DNA of 64,000 bases from JADJRG01 sp964474905 (GTDB lineage: Bacteria > Myxococcota_A > Polyangia > Nannocystales > Nannocystaceae): positions 46,022 to 110,021 of the forward strand of contig CAYYUP010000013.1 of the NCBI GenBank assembly GCA_964474905.1. The letters run 5' to 3'. The position numbers and the translations under genes are program-made. A model generated the notes under the pieces. It had not been told where the DNA came from. It did not search any database and saw nothing but the letters and a program-made list of their open reading frames with translations. Positions 17,998 through 25,125 of the stretch are shown here, piece by piece (the stretch's first letter is position 1; every line of letters starts with the position of its first letter).

Positions 17998-18552
17998 ATG
18001 ACCCGCGCCCTCCATCACGCCACGCGAGTGCCCGCAGCCTCGCTGCTCCTCGCGAGCACACTGCTGCTAGCGGCCTGCCACAGCCCTCCGACCCGCGCCC
18101 CCGAGGACCTGCCCCGCGGCTCCTACCTCGGCTCTGGATCGCCGATGACCAACCGTGAGGCGAGCCGTGAGCCCGCAAGAGCGCGCAGTCCGATCGCCAA
18201 GAGCACGCAGTCCCAGCCCGATGATGCAGGTATCGACGTGCCCTGGAACTCCTCTGCAGCGCGCATGAATTGGCGACCGGTCGAGACCGAGCCCGACGAC
18301 GAGCCCGAGCCGAACGACAACAATGACGATAGTGCCGACGCCGATATCGACAACGACACCGACGCCGACGCCGACAACGACAACGACGCCGACGCCGACG
18401 CCGACAACGACCTCCAAGGCGATGTCAATGACGCTCCTCCGGGCGACAGGAACAAGAACGAGAACAAGAACAAGAACGAGAACGAGAACGAGAACGAAAG
18501 CCCGGACAAGGTGCAGCCCACAGGCGACGCTGATGTCGACGACCCAAAGTAG
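17998..18552 (+). CDS. Lipoprotein with Asp-Ala-Asp and Asn-Lys-Asn-Glu low-complexity tail
   Basis: A 184-residue protein. The signal peptide ends in a lipobox (LLLAACHSPP, Cys at about 27). The second half is extremely low complexity: DADADNDNDADADADND, then NKNENKNKNENENENE, encoded by six-base repeats (gacgcc/gacaac and aacaag/aacgag). Such acidic disordered tails occur in surface lipoproteins of myxobacteria and could bind divalent cations, but no function can be assigned. The next plus-strand sequence is the homopurine tract. Confidence 0.7.
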   Translation: MTRALHHATRVPAASLLLASTLLLAACHSPPTRAPEDLPRGSYLGSGSPMTNREASREPARARSPIAKSTQSQPDDAGIDVPWNSSAARMNWRPVETEPDDEPEPNDNNDDSADADIDNDTDADADNDNDADADADNDLQGDVNDAPPGDRNKNENKNKNENENENESPDKVQPTGDADVDDPK

Positions 18553-18625
18553 CTGAGCCCTGCGAGCCCTCCAGACCGAGCACACGACACGATGACCTCA
18601 GAGCCACGCGCGACGACGCCGGTAT

Positions 18626-18688
18626 TGAGAGGAGAAAGGAAAAAAGGAAAAAAGGGAAAAAGGAAAAAAGGGAAAAAGGAAAAAAGGC
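18626..18688. repeat. Homopurine tract (GGAAAAAA repeats)
   Basis: About 63 bases contain only A and G on the plus strand, made of alternating GGAAAAAA and GGGAAAAA units. It lies between the 3' ends of convergent genes (stops at 18552 and 18694). The minus strand is therefore a long T/C run just past the stop of the 18694-19509 gene and could supply a T-rich termination region. Homopurine mirror-like tracts can also adopt triplex structure. Confidence 0.8.
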
Positions 18689-18693
18689 CGGGC

Positions 18694-19509
18694 TCAGGGT
18701 AACCAGGAGATCGGATCGTCGACGGAGCGCGACCGCAGCACTGCTCGCCCTGTGCTAGCGATCGCCCGACGTGTGTCATCCGCGAGTGTCGGCGGGACCC
18801 GCAGGCGTGTATCGGCCCCTTCTAGGCGAATGCCGCCTGTCCAGAGATCGCGGCGCACCTTTGATATGGCTCCGATCGCGATCCGCCGCGGCTCGCCAAA
18901 TCGGGGCACATCGATCACCGCACCATCGGCGACGATCGTGACCCGAATGCTGAAGACCTCACGGATCAAGATCGCGAGCACTGGCGAGAAGAGTGCGGCG
19001 AGCGGCGGCCACAGATTTTCCCAGGGCTGCAGCCAAAAATCCGGGGCCAGAGCGGTGACAAGCCCCAAAATTACCCCGCAGATCCCGACCACCGAAGCCA
19101 CCGGCCAGAGCGAGATCATCTCCTTCTCGTTCCACCAGATGAGCGCCTCGCCCTGACGCAGAAGAACCGCGAGATCGAGCGGCAAGGTACCGGGAGATTC
19201 TGGAGCACCCGCGGCGAGCACCCGCGGACCGAGACCGCTTGAACCCCCAGAGCCACGCCCGCCCGAACCCGAACCCGAACCCGAACCCGAACTCCCAGAA
19301 GTGATCGCCCGCACCACTGGGCGATGCCTGCCCTTTTTGCCTCGTTTTTTTGAAGGGCCCGACCTTCCGGGCTTTCCTGTCTTTTTGGGCTTGCCAGAGT
19401 TTCCAGAGTTTCCTGACGCATCCGAACTCGCCGACGTCGCCCGCGGGATCTCCCGAGCTTCGACCTCGGTCTCGCTTGACCTGCCGCCATCGATCAAGCG
19501 CAACGTCAT
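18694..19509 (-). CDS. Membrane protein with basic and Gly-Ser linker, PH-like C-terminal domain
   Basis: A 271-residue protein whose start overlaps the aroC stop (ATGA). Residues 1-100 are low complexity: a Lys/Arg/Gly/Ser-rich region (KKTGKPGRSGPSKKRGKKG) and an (SG)n repeat at about 70-82. Two hydrophobic segments follow (LWPVASVVGICGVILGLVTAL and LWPPLAALFSPVLAILI). The C-terminal 85 residues (FSIRVTIVADGAVIDVPRFGEPRRIAIGAISKVRRD) look like the short beta domain of bacterial PH/YdbT-like membrane proteins. Translational coupling to aroC appears accidental in function. Confidence 0.72.
   Translation of the reverse strand: MTLRLIDGGRSSETEVEAREIPRATSASSDASGNSGNSGKPKKTGKPGRSGPSKKRGKKGRHRPVVRAITSGSSGSGSGSGSGGRGSGGSSGLGPRVLAAGAPESPGTLPLDLAVLLRQGEALIWWNEKEMISLWPVASVVGICGVILGLVTALAPDFWLQPWENLWPPLAALFSPVLAILIREVFSIRVTIVADGAVIDVPRFGEPRRIAIGAISKVRRDLWTGGIRLEGADTRLRVPPTLADDTRRAIASTGRAVLRSRSVDDPISWLP
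19263..19292. repeat. CGAACC-type hexanucleotide repeat encoding Ser-Gly
   Basis: Five tandem copies of a six-base unit (CCGAAC) inside the membrane protein gene encode (GS)n. Copy-number change would alter linker length without a frameshift. Confidence 0.8.
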
Positions 19510-20609
19510 GTGCTGGGCTCCAGACGGGCAGCGCGGGCCCGCAACATATGATCACAGAGCACCAATGCGACCATCGCCTCGACGATCGGCACCGCCCGCG
19601 GCAAGACGCAGGGATCGTGGCGCCCCTTGGCCTGAAAGGTGATGCCCTCGCCTGCCGTGGTGACGGTCTCCTGCGGCTTGAAGATCGTCGCCGTTGGCTT
19701 AAAGGCGACCGCCAAACGCAGGGTTTCGCCATTGGAGATCCCCCCTTGAATCCCACCGCTGTGGTTGGTTCGGGTGCGCACCGCACCGCTCTCGGGATCG
19801 ATGTAAAAGGGGTCGTTGTGCTCAGAGCCGCGGAGGCGAGTCGCCGCTAGGCCGTCGCCGAGCTCAAAGGCGCGACTCGCTGGCAAGCTCATCAGCGCCG
19901 CGGCCAGGTCGGCGCTGAGCTTGCCAAACACCGGCGCGCCCAGACCCGCCGGCACACCACGGGCGACGCAACGGATGATGCCGCCGACGGTATCGCCGTC
20001 CGCCCGAGCTGCGTCAATCGCCGCGATCATGTGCTCGGCTGCGGCGAGATCAGGGCAACGCACAGCGCTGCGATCGACCGCCTCGCGATCGACCGCCTCG
20101 CCGTCGACCGAACCAGCGATGCCCGCAACCTCGTCGACCCAAGCGACGATCTCAATGCCGAGGCAAACACGCAAAAGATCCTCCGCGAGGGTGCCCGCAG
20201 CCACCCGAGCGACGGTCTCTCGAGCGGAGGCTCGACCGCCCCCTGCGGCCTCTCGAAGCCCGTAGCGGGCCTCGTAGGTGTAATCCGCGTGCGACGGGCG
20301 GTAGAGACCCGCGAGGTGCTCGTAGGCTTTTGGTCGGGCATCTTTGTTGGCGAAGATCATCGCGATCGGCGTGCCCAACGTGAGGCCGCTCTGCGAGTGC
20401 ACACCACTCAGCACCGTCGCCTGATCCTGCTCTTGCCGCGGCGAGGTCAGCCGCCCCTGGCCTGGCCGTCGCCGCCCTAACTGAGTGGCGATGCGTTCGT
20501 GGGGGAAAGCGTGCCCGGCCGGACAACCATCGACGATCACTCCCAGGCCGCCGCCGTGCGACTCGCCGAAGGTCGTGATTCTAAAGGTGTGCCCAAAGCT
20601 GTTGCTCAC
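19506..20609 (-). CDS. aroC: Chorismate synthase
   Basis: A 367-residue enzyme, normal length for the bacterial family. It converts 5-enolpyruvylshikimate 3-phosphate to chorismate using reduced FMN, in the cytosol. All three family signatures are present: GESHGGGLGVIVDGCPAG at the N terminus, YGLREAAGGGRASARETVAR in the middle and RTNHSGGIQGGISNGE near residue 300, with RHDPCVLPRA late. A short repetitive insertion (EAVDREAVDRSAV) lies around residue 180 where the sequence is variable in the family. An alpha/beta hydrolase gene lies upstream and a membrane protein overlaps its stop. Confidence 0.98.
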   Translation of the reverse strand: MSNSFGHTFRITTFGESHGGGLGVIVDGCPAGHAFPHERIATQLGRRRPGQGRLTSPRQEQDQATVLSGVHSQSGLTLGTPIAMIFANKDARPKAYEHLAGLYRPSHADYTYEARYGLREAAGGGRASARETVARVAAGTLAEDLLRVCLGIEIVAWVDEVAGIAGSVDGEAVDREAVDRSAVRCPDLAAAEHMIAAIDAARADGDTVGGIIRCVARGVPAGLGAPVFGKLSADLAAALMSLPASRAFELGDGLAATRLRGSEHNDPFYIDPESGAVRTRTNHSGGIQGGISNGETLRLAVAFKPTATIFKPQETVTTAGEGITFQAKGRHDPCVLPRAVPIVEAMVALVLCDHMLRARAARLEPST

Positions 20610-20685
20610 GTGATTGTTTCTCCGCTGCCCGCTGCCCGCGGCTCGCCGTGGCTCGAGATCCCGAAGCGATGCCCGAAGCTGGTGC

Positions 20686-21561
20686 TCACGTTGCCTCGCC
20701 TTCGCTGCCGCCGTTTAAAAAACCGAGCAGCCGCGACCGCCAGGGCAGGGGCGCCTCGATCGCGACGGTATGGCCGACGCCGGCGATGATCGCCACCTCC
20801 GCGGGGCGGATAAAAGCCGCCGCAAGCTCCCCCAGGTCCGCAGCTGGCGCAACCCTGTCGAGTTCACCGGCGATCAAAAGGGTCGGCGCACGCACCTGCG
20901 GGGCCAGAGTCAGGGGCGAGTACGGAGACGCTTCGCCGTCATCCAGGGCGGCGTCAAAGAGCGCCTTGATGCCGGCATAGGAATTGCGCTGGACCGTCGC
21001 TTTGATGATCGGTTCGATCAGCCCGTGGTTGCGCTCGAGGTAGGCCGGCCCGAGGATATCGGTGAGGCTGACCCAAGCGAGCGCTTCGAGATCACCGGTG
21101 CGCAGGGCCTCGCGCCAGGAGCGAATGATCAGCCGACCGACCACTCCGCGACCGGCACTGACACCCGTGATCACCAGGCGACGGATCCTCTCGGGGTGAG
21201 CCGCGGCGATCGCCAGGGCCAAACGCCCGCCAAAGGAGAAACCGCAGAGGTCGACCGGCCCGGTGATGGCCAGCGCCTCGAGCAGGTTGATGAAGTCGGC
21301 GATGTGCACCGGCGGCGAGACATCATCGAGACAGAGCGCGCTCCGCCCCTGACCGCGGGTTTCGTAGACGACGACCTCGCGGTCGACCGCGAGCGCACGG
21401 ATCTGCCCGCCCCACGAACTGAGCGTCTGGGTCATGCCGCCGAGCACCACCAGGGGCGGCGCATCGACGGCGACCCCCTCGGGCGGCCCTCTGCGATCGA
21501 CGCGGAGCTGACCGCGACCGCTCGCGGCGATGGGATCGGGCATGTCGACGAGCGCGGGCAT
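20686..21561 (-). CDS. Alpha/beta-hydrolase
   Basis: ATG 21561 gives 291 residues; the frame is open to 21747 but the extra part does not resemble the family, and ATG 21543 is another option. The catalytic triad is readable: Ser109 in GFSFGG, Asp235 in GELDRVAP and His264 in GVGHTVAIEAP. The oxyanion region is LGGMTQTLSSW. It is of the BioH/MenH/haloperoxidase-like class; the substrate is unknown. The gene is 76 bases upstream of aroC on the same strand, so they may be co-transcribed. Confidence 0.88.
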   Translation of the reverse strand: MPALVDMPDPIAASGRGQLRVDRRGPPEGVAVDAPPLVVLGGMTQTLSSWGGQIRALAVDREVVVYETRGQGRSALCLDDVSPPVHIADFINLLEALAITGPVDLCGFSFGGRLALAIAAAHPERIRRLVITGVSAGRGVVGRLIIRSWREALRTGDLEALAWVSLTDILGPAYLERNHGLIEPIIKATVQRNSYAGIKALFDAALDDGEASPYSPLTLAPQVRAPTLLIAGELDRVAPAADLGELAAAFIRPAEVAIIAGVGHTVAIEAPLPWRSRLLGFLNGGSEGEAT

Positions 21562-21703
21562 CGGCGACGAGGGTAGCCGGGGCCTCACGCGGTGGCTAGC
21601 GGTGCAGCCCTCCCCAAAGGCAGCCGACGCGGCGATCGCGGCCCGATCCGTCGAGCGCCCCCCGATCATTGCCTGCGGCCGCAGCTTCGCCCAGACTGCA
21701 CAT

Positions 21704-21904
21704 ATGCCCGACGAAGCGCGCTCTGAAAGGCAACTTCGCGCCCTCAAGACCCGCCTCGTCGACCTCGAGGTCCGTCACTCTTTTCAACAGCAGACAATCG
21801 ACGACCTCGACCTCGTGATCCGCGAATTTTCCGGCCGTGTCGAACATCTCGAGGAGCAGCTCCGCCAGCTCCGCGCCAGCAGCAACGAGCACGAGGTCCT
21901 CTAG
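21704..21904 (+). CDS. slyX: SlyX-family protein
   Basis: ATG 21704 gives 66 residues, the usual SlyX size; the longer open frame from 21530 is upstream noise overlapping the divergent hydrolase region. The pattern RLVDLEVRHSFQQQTIDDL followed by an RVEHLEEQLRQL coiled coil is typical of SlyX. Its biochemical role is unknown in the family. The lipoprotein gene begins two bases after its stop. Confidence 0.85.
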   Translation: MPDEARSERQLRALKTRLVDLEVRHSFQQQTIDDLDLVIREFSGRVEHLEEQLRQLRASSNEHEVL

Positions 21905-21906
21905 CG

Positions 21907-22500
21907 ATGACCTCAAATCCTCCCGCTCGCTCTTCTCTTTGCTCTGCAGCTCGGACCTCGGGTCATCGCAGCGAGCGCGAGGCTCCGCTCGCGGGTGAGC
22001 GCGTGCATGCCTCGCGGAGTTTGTCTTCGCCGCTCTGGGTTCTCGGTCTGGCGTGCTCACTCTTCCTCGCTGCCCTCGTCCAAGGCTGCAAGCAGCGCCC
22101 AACTGAGACCGAGGAGCCAAGCCCCCCCGTAGAGATCTACGTCGATCCTGCCCGGGCTGCGAGCGCACAGGGTCCGAGTACCGGAGCCGACTCGGAAACA
22201 GCTGTCGGTGCAACAACGGCACCACCAGCAACCACAACAGCCGACGGATCGAACGCCCAGGACCCGAGCGAGACGGCCTCTGCAGGCTCGTCTGGGTCAG
22301 CTGACTTTAAGGACACCCTCGAAGGCATGCCTGCAGATGAGCCCTCTCGGGATCGCGAGGGCGTCGCCGGACTCGGTAGCTGCGCGGGCGGGCACGGGGT
22401 CGGGGAGAGCTGGAAAGACGATTGCAATACCTGCACCTGCGAAGCGAGCGGCGAAACTACCTGCACGATGATCGCCTGCATCCGCAGCGATTCCCTGTAG
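21907..22500 (+). CDS. Lipoprotein with pacifastin-like six-cysteine domain
   Basis: A 197-residue protein. The signal is long: about 40 mostly polar residues, a hydrophobic stretch (LWVLGLACSLFLAALVQGC) and the lipobox Cys near 61. An internal GTG is a possible later start. After a Ser/Thr/Glu/Ala-rich linker, the last 40 residues carry Cys159-x13-Cys173-Asn-Thr-Cys176-Thr-Cys178-x3-Gly-x3-Cys186-Thr-x3-Cys191. This matches the pacifastin protease-inhibitor pattern (C..CNxCxC..G..CTxxxC), a family described mainly in arthropods. It could therefore inhibit serine proteases at the cell surface. A chymotrypsin-fold protease is encoded 1 kb downstream on the other strand. Confidence 0.75.
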   Translation: MTSNPPARSSLCSAARTSGHRSEREAPLAGERVHASRSLSSPLWVLGLACSLFLAALVQGCKQRPTETEEPSPPVEIYVDPARAASAQGPSTGADSETAVGATTAPPATTTADGSNAQDPSETASAGSSGSADFKDTLEGMPADEPSRDREGVAGLGSCAGGHGVGESWKDDCNTCTCEASGETTCTMIACIRSDSL

Positions 22501-22508
22501 CTGACACC

Positions 22509-23404
22509 ATGGCCCTGATGCGCTTCGATCTCCGCTCACTCCTGCCGCTTGGCAAGACACTCGCGCCCGCGATCGCACTCGTGCTGCTCGGCGCATGCAC
22601 AGAGCCCGCCTCGCCAGCCGATGTTCAGGAACAAGAACAAGAACAAAAACAAGAACAGCCCCGTCCGCTCTCCCGGCCTCCACACCGGCCCCAAGCGACG
22701 CCTTTGCCCGACACTGCGACCCCACCCGGCGTCGCGACCCCACCCGNNNNNNNNNNNNNNNNNNNNNNNNNNNNNNNNNNNNNNNNNNNNNNNNNNNNNN
22801 NNNNNNNNNNNNNNNNNNNNNNNNNNNNNNNNNNNNNNNNNNNNNNCAAGCGACGCCTTTGCCCGACACTGCGACCCCACCCGGCGTCGCGACCCCACCC
22901 GGCGTCGCGACCCCACCCGGCGTCGCGACCCCACCCGGCGTCGCGGCCTCGACCGGCGTGCCTTCTGTCAGCGTCGCTGTCCCGGCCGACGTCACGGCCT
23001 CGCTCGGCGCTGCGGCTACCGACGTCGCTGTCCCGGATGCCGACGAAACGACCGACCCCGTCCCCCAGGCCAATGCCCAACGCACCGTCATCGCCCGTTA
23101 CGTGAGCGGCTACCAGCAACTGCCGGACTGTGGCATTTTCGCGTTTGTCGGGGTCTACGTCTTCGACATCGTGCGCGTCGAATCGGGGCCACCGCTGTCG
23201 GGTCGATTCATCGTCGACGTTCTCTGCCCGAACCGGCTGGATCTAAAACCGGGGCAGGTTTGGCACATGCGACTCCGCCGAGCAAGGCGCAGCTACGCGG
23301 GCACATTGGCCCCCGCTCCACCTGTGATCGAGGCGCCCCGATTTGAGGGCCACGAACTCGTGCAGACCCCGACCAACCTCGCAGACCCCGCGAAGGCTGA
23401 GTAA
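22509..23404 (+). CDS. Repeat-rich lipoprotein interrupted by an assembly gap
   Basis: Starts MALMRFDLRS with a lipobox at LVLLGACTEP. A Gln/Glu stretch (QEQEQEQKQEQ) follows, then TPPGVA repeats broken by 100 Ns, then the same repeats and a globular C-terminal domain of about 110 residues (RYVSGYQQLPDCGIFAFVGVYVFDIVRVESG to the stop). As deposited, the two sides are in different frames. Reading the identical 55-base flanks as one sequence gives a continuous frame, so the frame break is an assembly effect. True length unknown. It begins eight bases after the pacifastin-like gene. Function unknown. Confidence 0.75.
22692..22955. repeat. 18-bp coding repeat (TPPGVA) with duplicated contig ends
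   Basis: Units of GCGACCCCACCCGGCGTC are tandem on both sides of the N gap, with four copies after it. Bases 22692-22746 and 22847-22901 are the same 55 bases. The repeat encodes Thr-Pro-Pro-Gly-Val-Ala. Confidence 0.9.
22747..22846. other. Assembly gap of 100 N
   Basis: Exactly 100 unknown bases, a placeholder length. It lies inside the tandem repeat of the 22509-23404 gene. Confidence 0.98.
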
Positions 23405-23415
23405 CCATTTTTCAT

Positions 23416-23442
23416 GCCCCAAAAGACAGGTCACTTTGGGGC
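23416..23442. terminator. Hairpin between convergent genes, possible terminator
   Basis: A perfect eight-base stem (GCCCCAAA / TTTGGGGC) with an 11-base loop lies 12 bases after the stop at 23404 and before the protease stop at 23463. There is no clean T-run on either strand, so termination strength is uncertain. Confidence 0.5.
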
Positions 23443-23462
23443 TCCAACGCCTCGAGATAATC

Positions 23463-24977
23463 TCAACGGCGTCGACGTCGACGCCGGACCAGAGGCAAGC
23501 CCAAGAGAGCAAGAGCGAGGCCCGAGATCCCCCTGTCGCCGGCGCCCAAGCTGCAGGCACAGCCCTCCTCGGGCTCTGTGCCGGTCTCGCCCGCGGTCGC
23601 AGTGCCGAGGCCCGATGAGCCCGCCGAAGTGCCCGCGCTGCCGTCGCTCGTGCCCTCGCCGCTCTCTCCCTCGGTCTCGTCGCCGCTTGTCTCTCCGCCC
23701 GTCGTCTCTCCGCCCGTCGTCTCTCCGCCCGTCGTCTCGCCGCCGGTACTCGTCGCCTCCGGTGGATCGCCGACAACAAAGGCCACCTCTGGGGACTCGC
23801 CGATGTTGCCGGCCGCGTCTTCGGCGATCGCCTGCAGGGTCCAATTGCCCTCAGGGAAGGCAGCGCCGTCAAATGAGAAGGGCGGATCAAAATCCTCGAG
23901 GGGCTGCTCGACACCGTTGACCTTGATCCGCACCGACGTCACCCCCCAACCATCACCGTCGTCGGCTGCGACTTCGATGTTGATTTTGGCCGGGATCGGA
24001 TCGAGGAACTCAGCTCCGTCGGTCGGGTTGGTGATCTGCACCTGCGGCGCAGTGTCGTCTGGATTCGAATCAAAGGGTTGACCGCAGGTATTGCCCGACC
24101 CCGACTCGGGGGTTCCAGCGCACCACGGACCCCAGGTGCCGTAGCCCTGCGCCCCACCGGCAAAAAATCCCCCACACTCAAAGTTTGGGTTCCAGGCGCC
24201 ACCGCTGTCAAAGCAGGGCGTGATGTCGTAGCCCGAATCCTCTTCGATCCAATCGACCGCCTGGTGAATGAGCGCATGGGTACCGGTGCCGCCGCAGCCA
24301 CCGGTCACCGTCGAGGCGATGCCAAATGCCCTCCAGACCCCATCTTCGGTTTTGATAAACGCCGGGCCGCCCGAATCGCCCGAGCACACGCTCGGCTCAC
24401 CACCGCCGCCCAGAGTCGCGGTCATCGAGCCGACGGAGTTCAATGTGGTCATCGCCCAGCGCTTAAAACCAGCACCCGACATGCCATCATTGGCACCAAA
24501 ACCGACGATCGCCACGTCCTTGCCGGGACTGAGAACACTGGTCTCACAACCGTAAAGCACGGGTGTCACGGGCAGGTCGCGGATCGCCCCCTCGAGCACG
24601 CAGTAGGCCCAATCGTGGGCCTGATCATTGGTGCCTCCGTAGTTCGGATTAGTGGTGCAGGCAGCGTCGTACGACTTCTTGGGCGCGTTCGCGACCTCAC
24701 CAAAGCGGATTTTCTTGCTGCCGCCGCCGCAGTGGGCGGCGTAGACCACGATCCAAGGGCTCACCAGGGTCCCCGTGCACAGCGAGTTGCCGCCCTGCAC
24801 CGCCACCGCCGTCGGCCAAGCGCAGGATTCGACATCTTGACCGAGGTAGATCCCCTGCGAAGGCTGCTGCGAATCCTGGAGATCGGCAGCGGCTGTGCTG
24901 CTCACCACAAGCGCGCCGCCACAGACGACCGTCAGGCAGGCGCCCCGCAGGCAGGCCTCGCGTAGGGGGCTCGTCAT
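23463..24977 (-). CDS. Secreted chymotrypsin-fold serine protease with Ig-like domain and MYXO-CTERM-like sorting tail
   Basis: ATG 24977 is chosen for its signal peptide (REACLRGACLTVVCGGALVVSSTAAA); GGAGG lies 13 bases upstream, and in-frame ATGs at 25007 and 25016 are alternatives. The mature protein has the catalytic triad His82 (YAAHCGG), Asp122 (AHDWAYCV) and Ser202 (CSGDSGGP). The position equivalent to trypsin Asp189 is Ser196, so trypsin-like Arg/Lys specificity is not expected. A bacterial Ig-like domain follows (about 320-420), then a TTGGE repeat linker, and the end GCACSLGAGD, a hydrophobic helix and RRRRRRR, matching the MYXO-CTERM surface-sorting pattern. Convergent with the lipoprotein at 22509. 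Confidence 0.92.
   Translation of the reverse strand: MTSPLREACLRGACLTVVCGGALVVSSTAAADLQDSQQPSQGIYLGQDVESCAWPTAVAVQGGNSLCTGTLVSPWIVVYAAHCGGGSKKIRFGEVANAPKKSYDAACTTNPNYGGTNDQAHDWAYCVLEGAIRDLPVTPVLYGCETSVLSPGKDVAIVGFGANDGMSGAGFKRWAMTTLNSVGSMTATLGGGGEPSVCSGDSGGPAFIKTEDGVWRAFGIASTVTGGCGGTGTHALIHQAVDWIEEDSGYDITPCFDSGGAWNPNFECGGFFAGGAQGYGTWGPWCAGTPESGSGNTCGQPFDSNPDDTAPQVQITNPTDGAEFLDPIPAKINIEVAADDGDGWGVTSVRIKVNGVEQPLEDFDPPFSFDGAAFPEGNWTLQAIAEDAAGNIGESPEVAFVVGDPPEATSTGGETTGGETTGGETTGGETSGDETEGESGEGTSDGSAGTSAGSSGLGTATAGETGTEPEEGCACSLGAGDRGISGLALALLGLPLVRRRRRRR
23691..23752. repeat. 15-bp repeat in the protease linker
   Basis: Tandem copies of a 15-base unit (CGTCGTCTCTCCGCC-type) encode Gly-Gly-Glu-Thr-Thr in the linker between the Ig-like domain and the sorting tail of the protease. 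Confidence 0.8.
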
Positions 24978-25125
24978 CGCTCGTACTATTCCTCCGGAGA
25001 CCTTCATCGCTCGCATGATACAGGCGCGCGCGCACTCGCAAACCCGCGATCTAAAAGGGGGGCCAGAGCTTGTCTCCTCGACAATAACTCCGCCGTATTG
25101 TTACAGTCTCGCGCCAGGAGCACCC

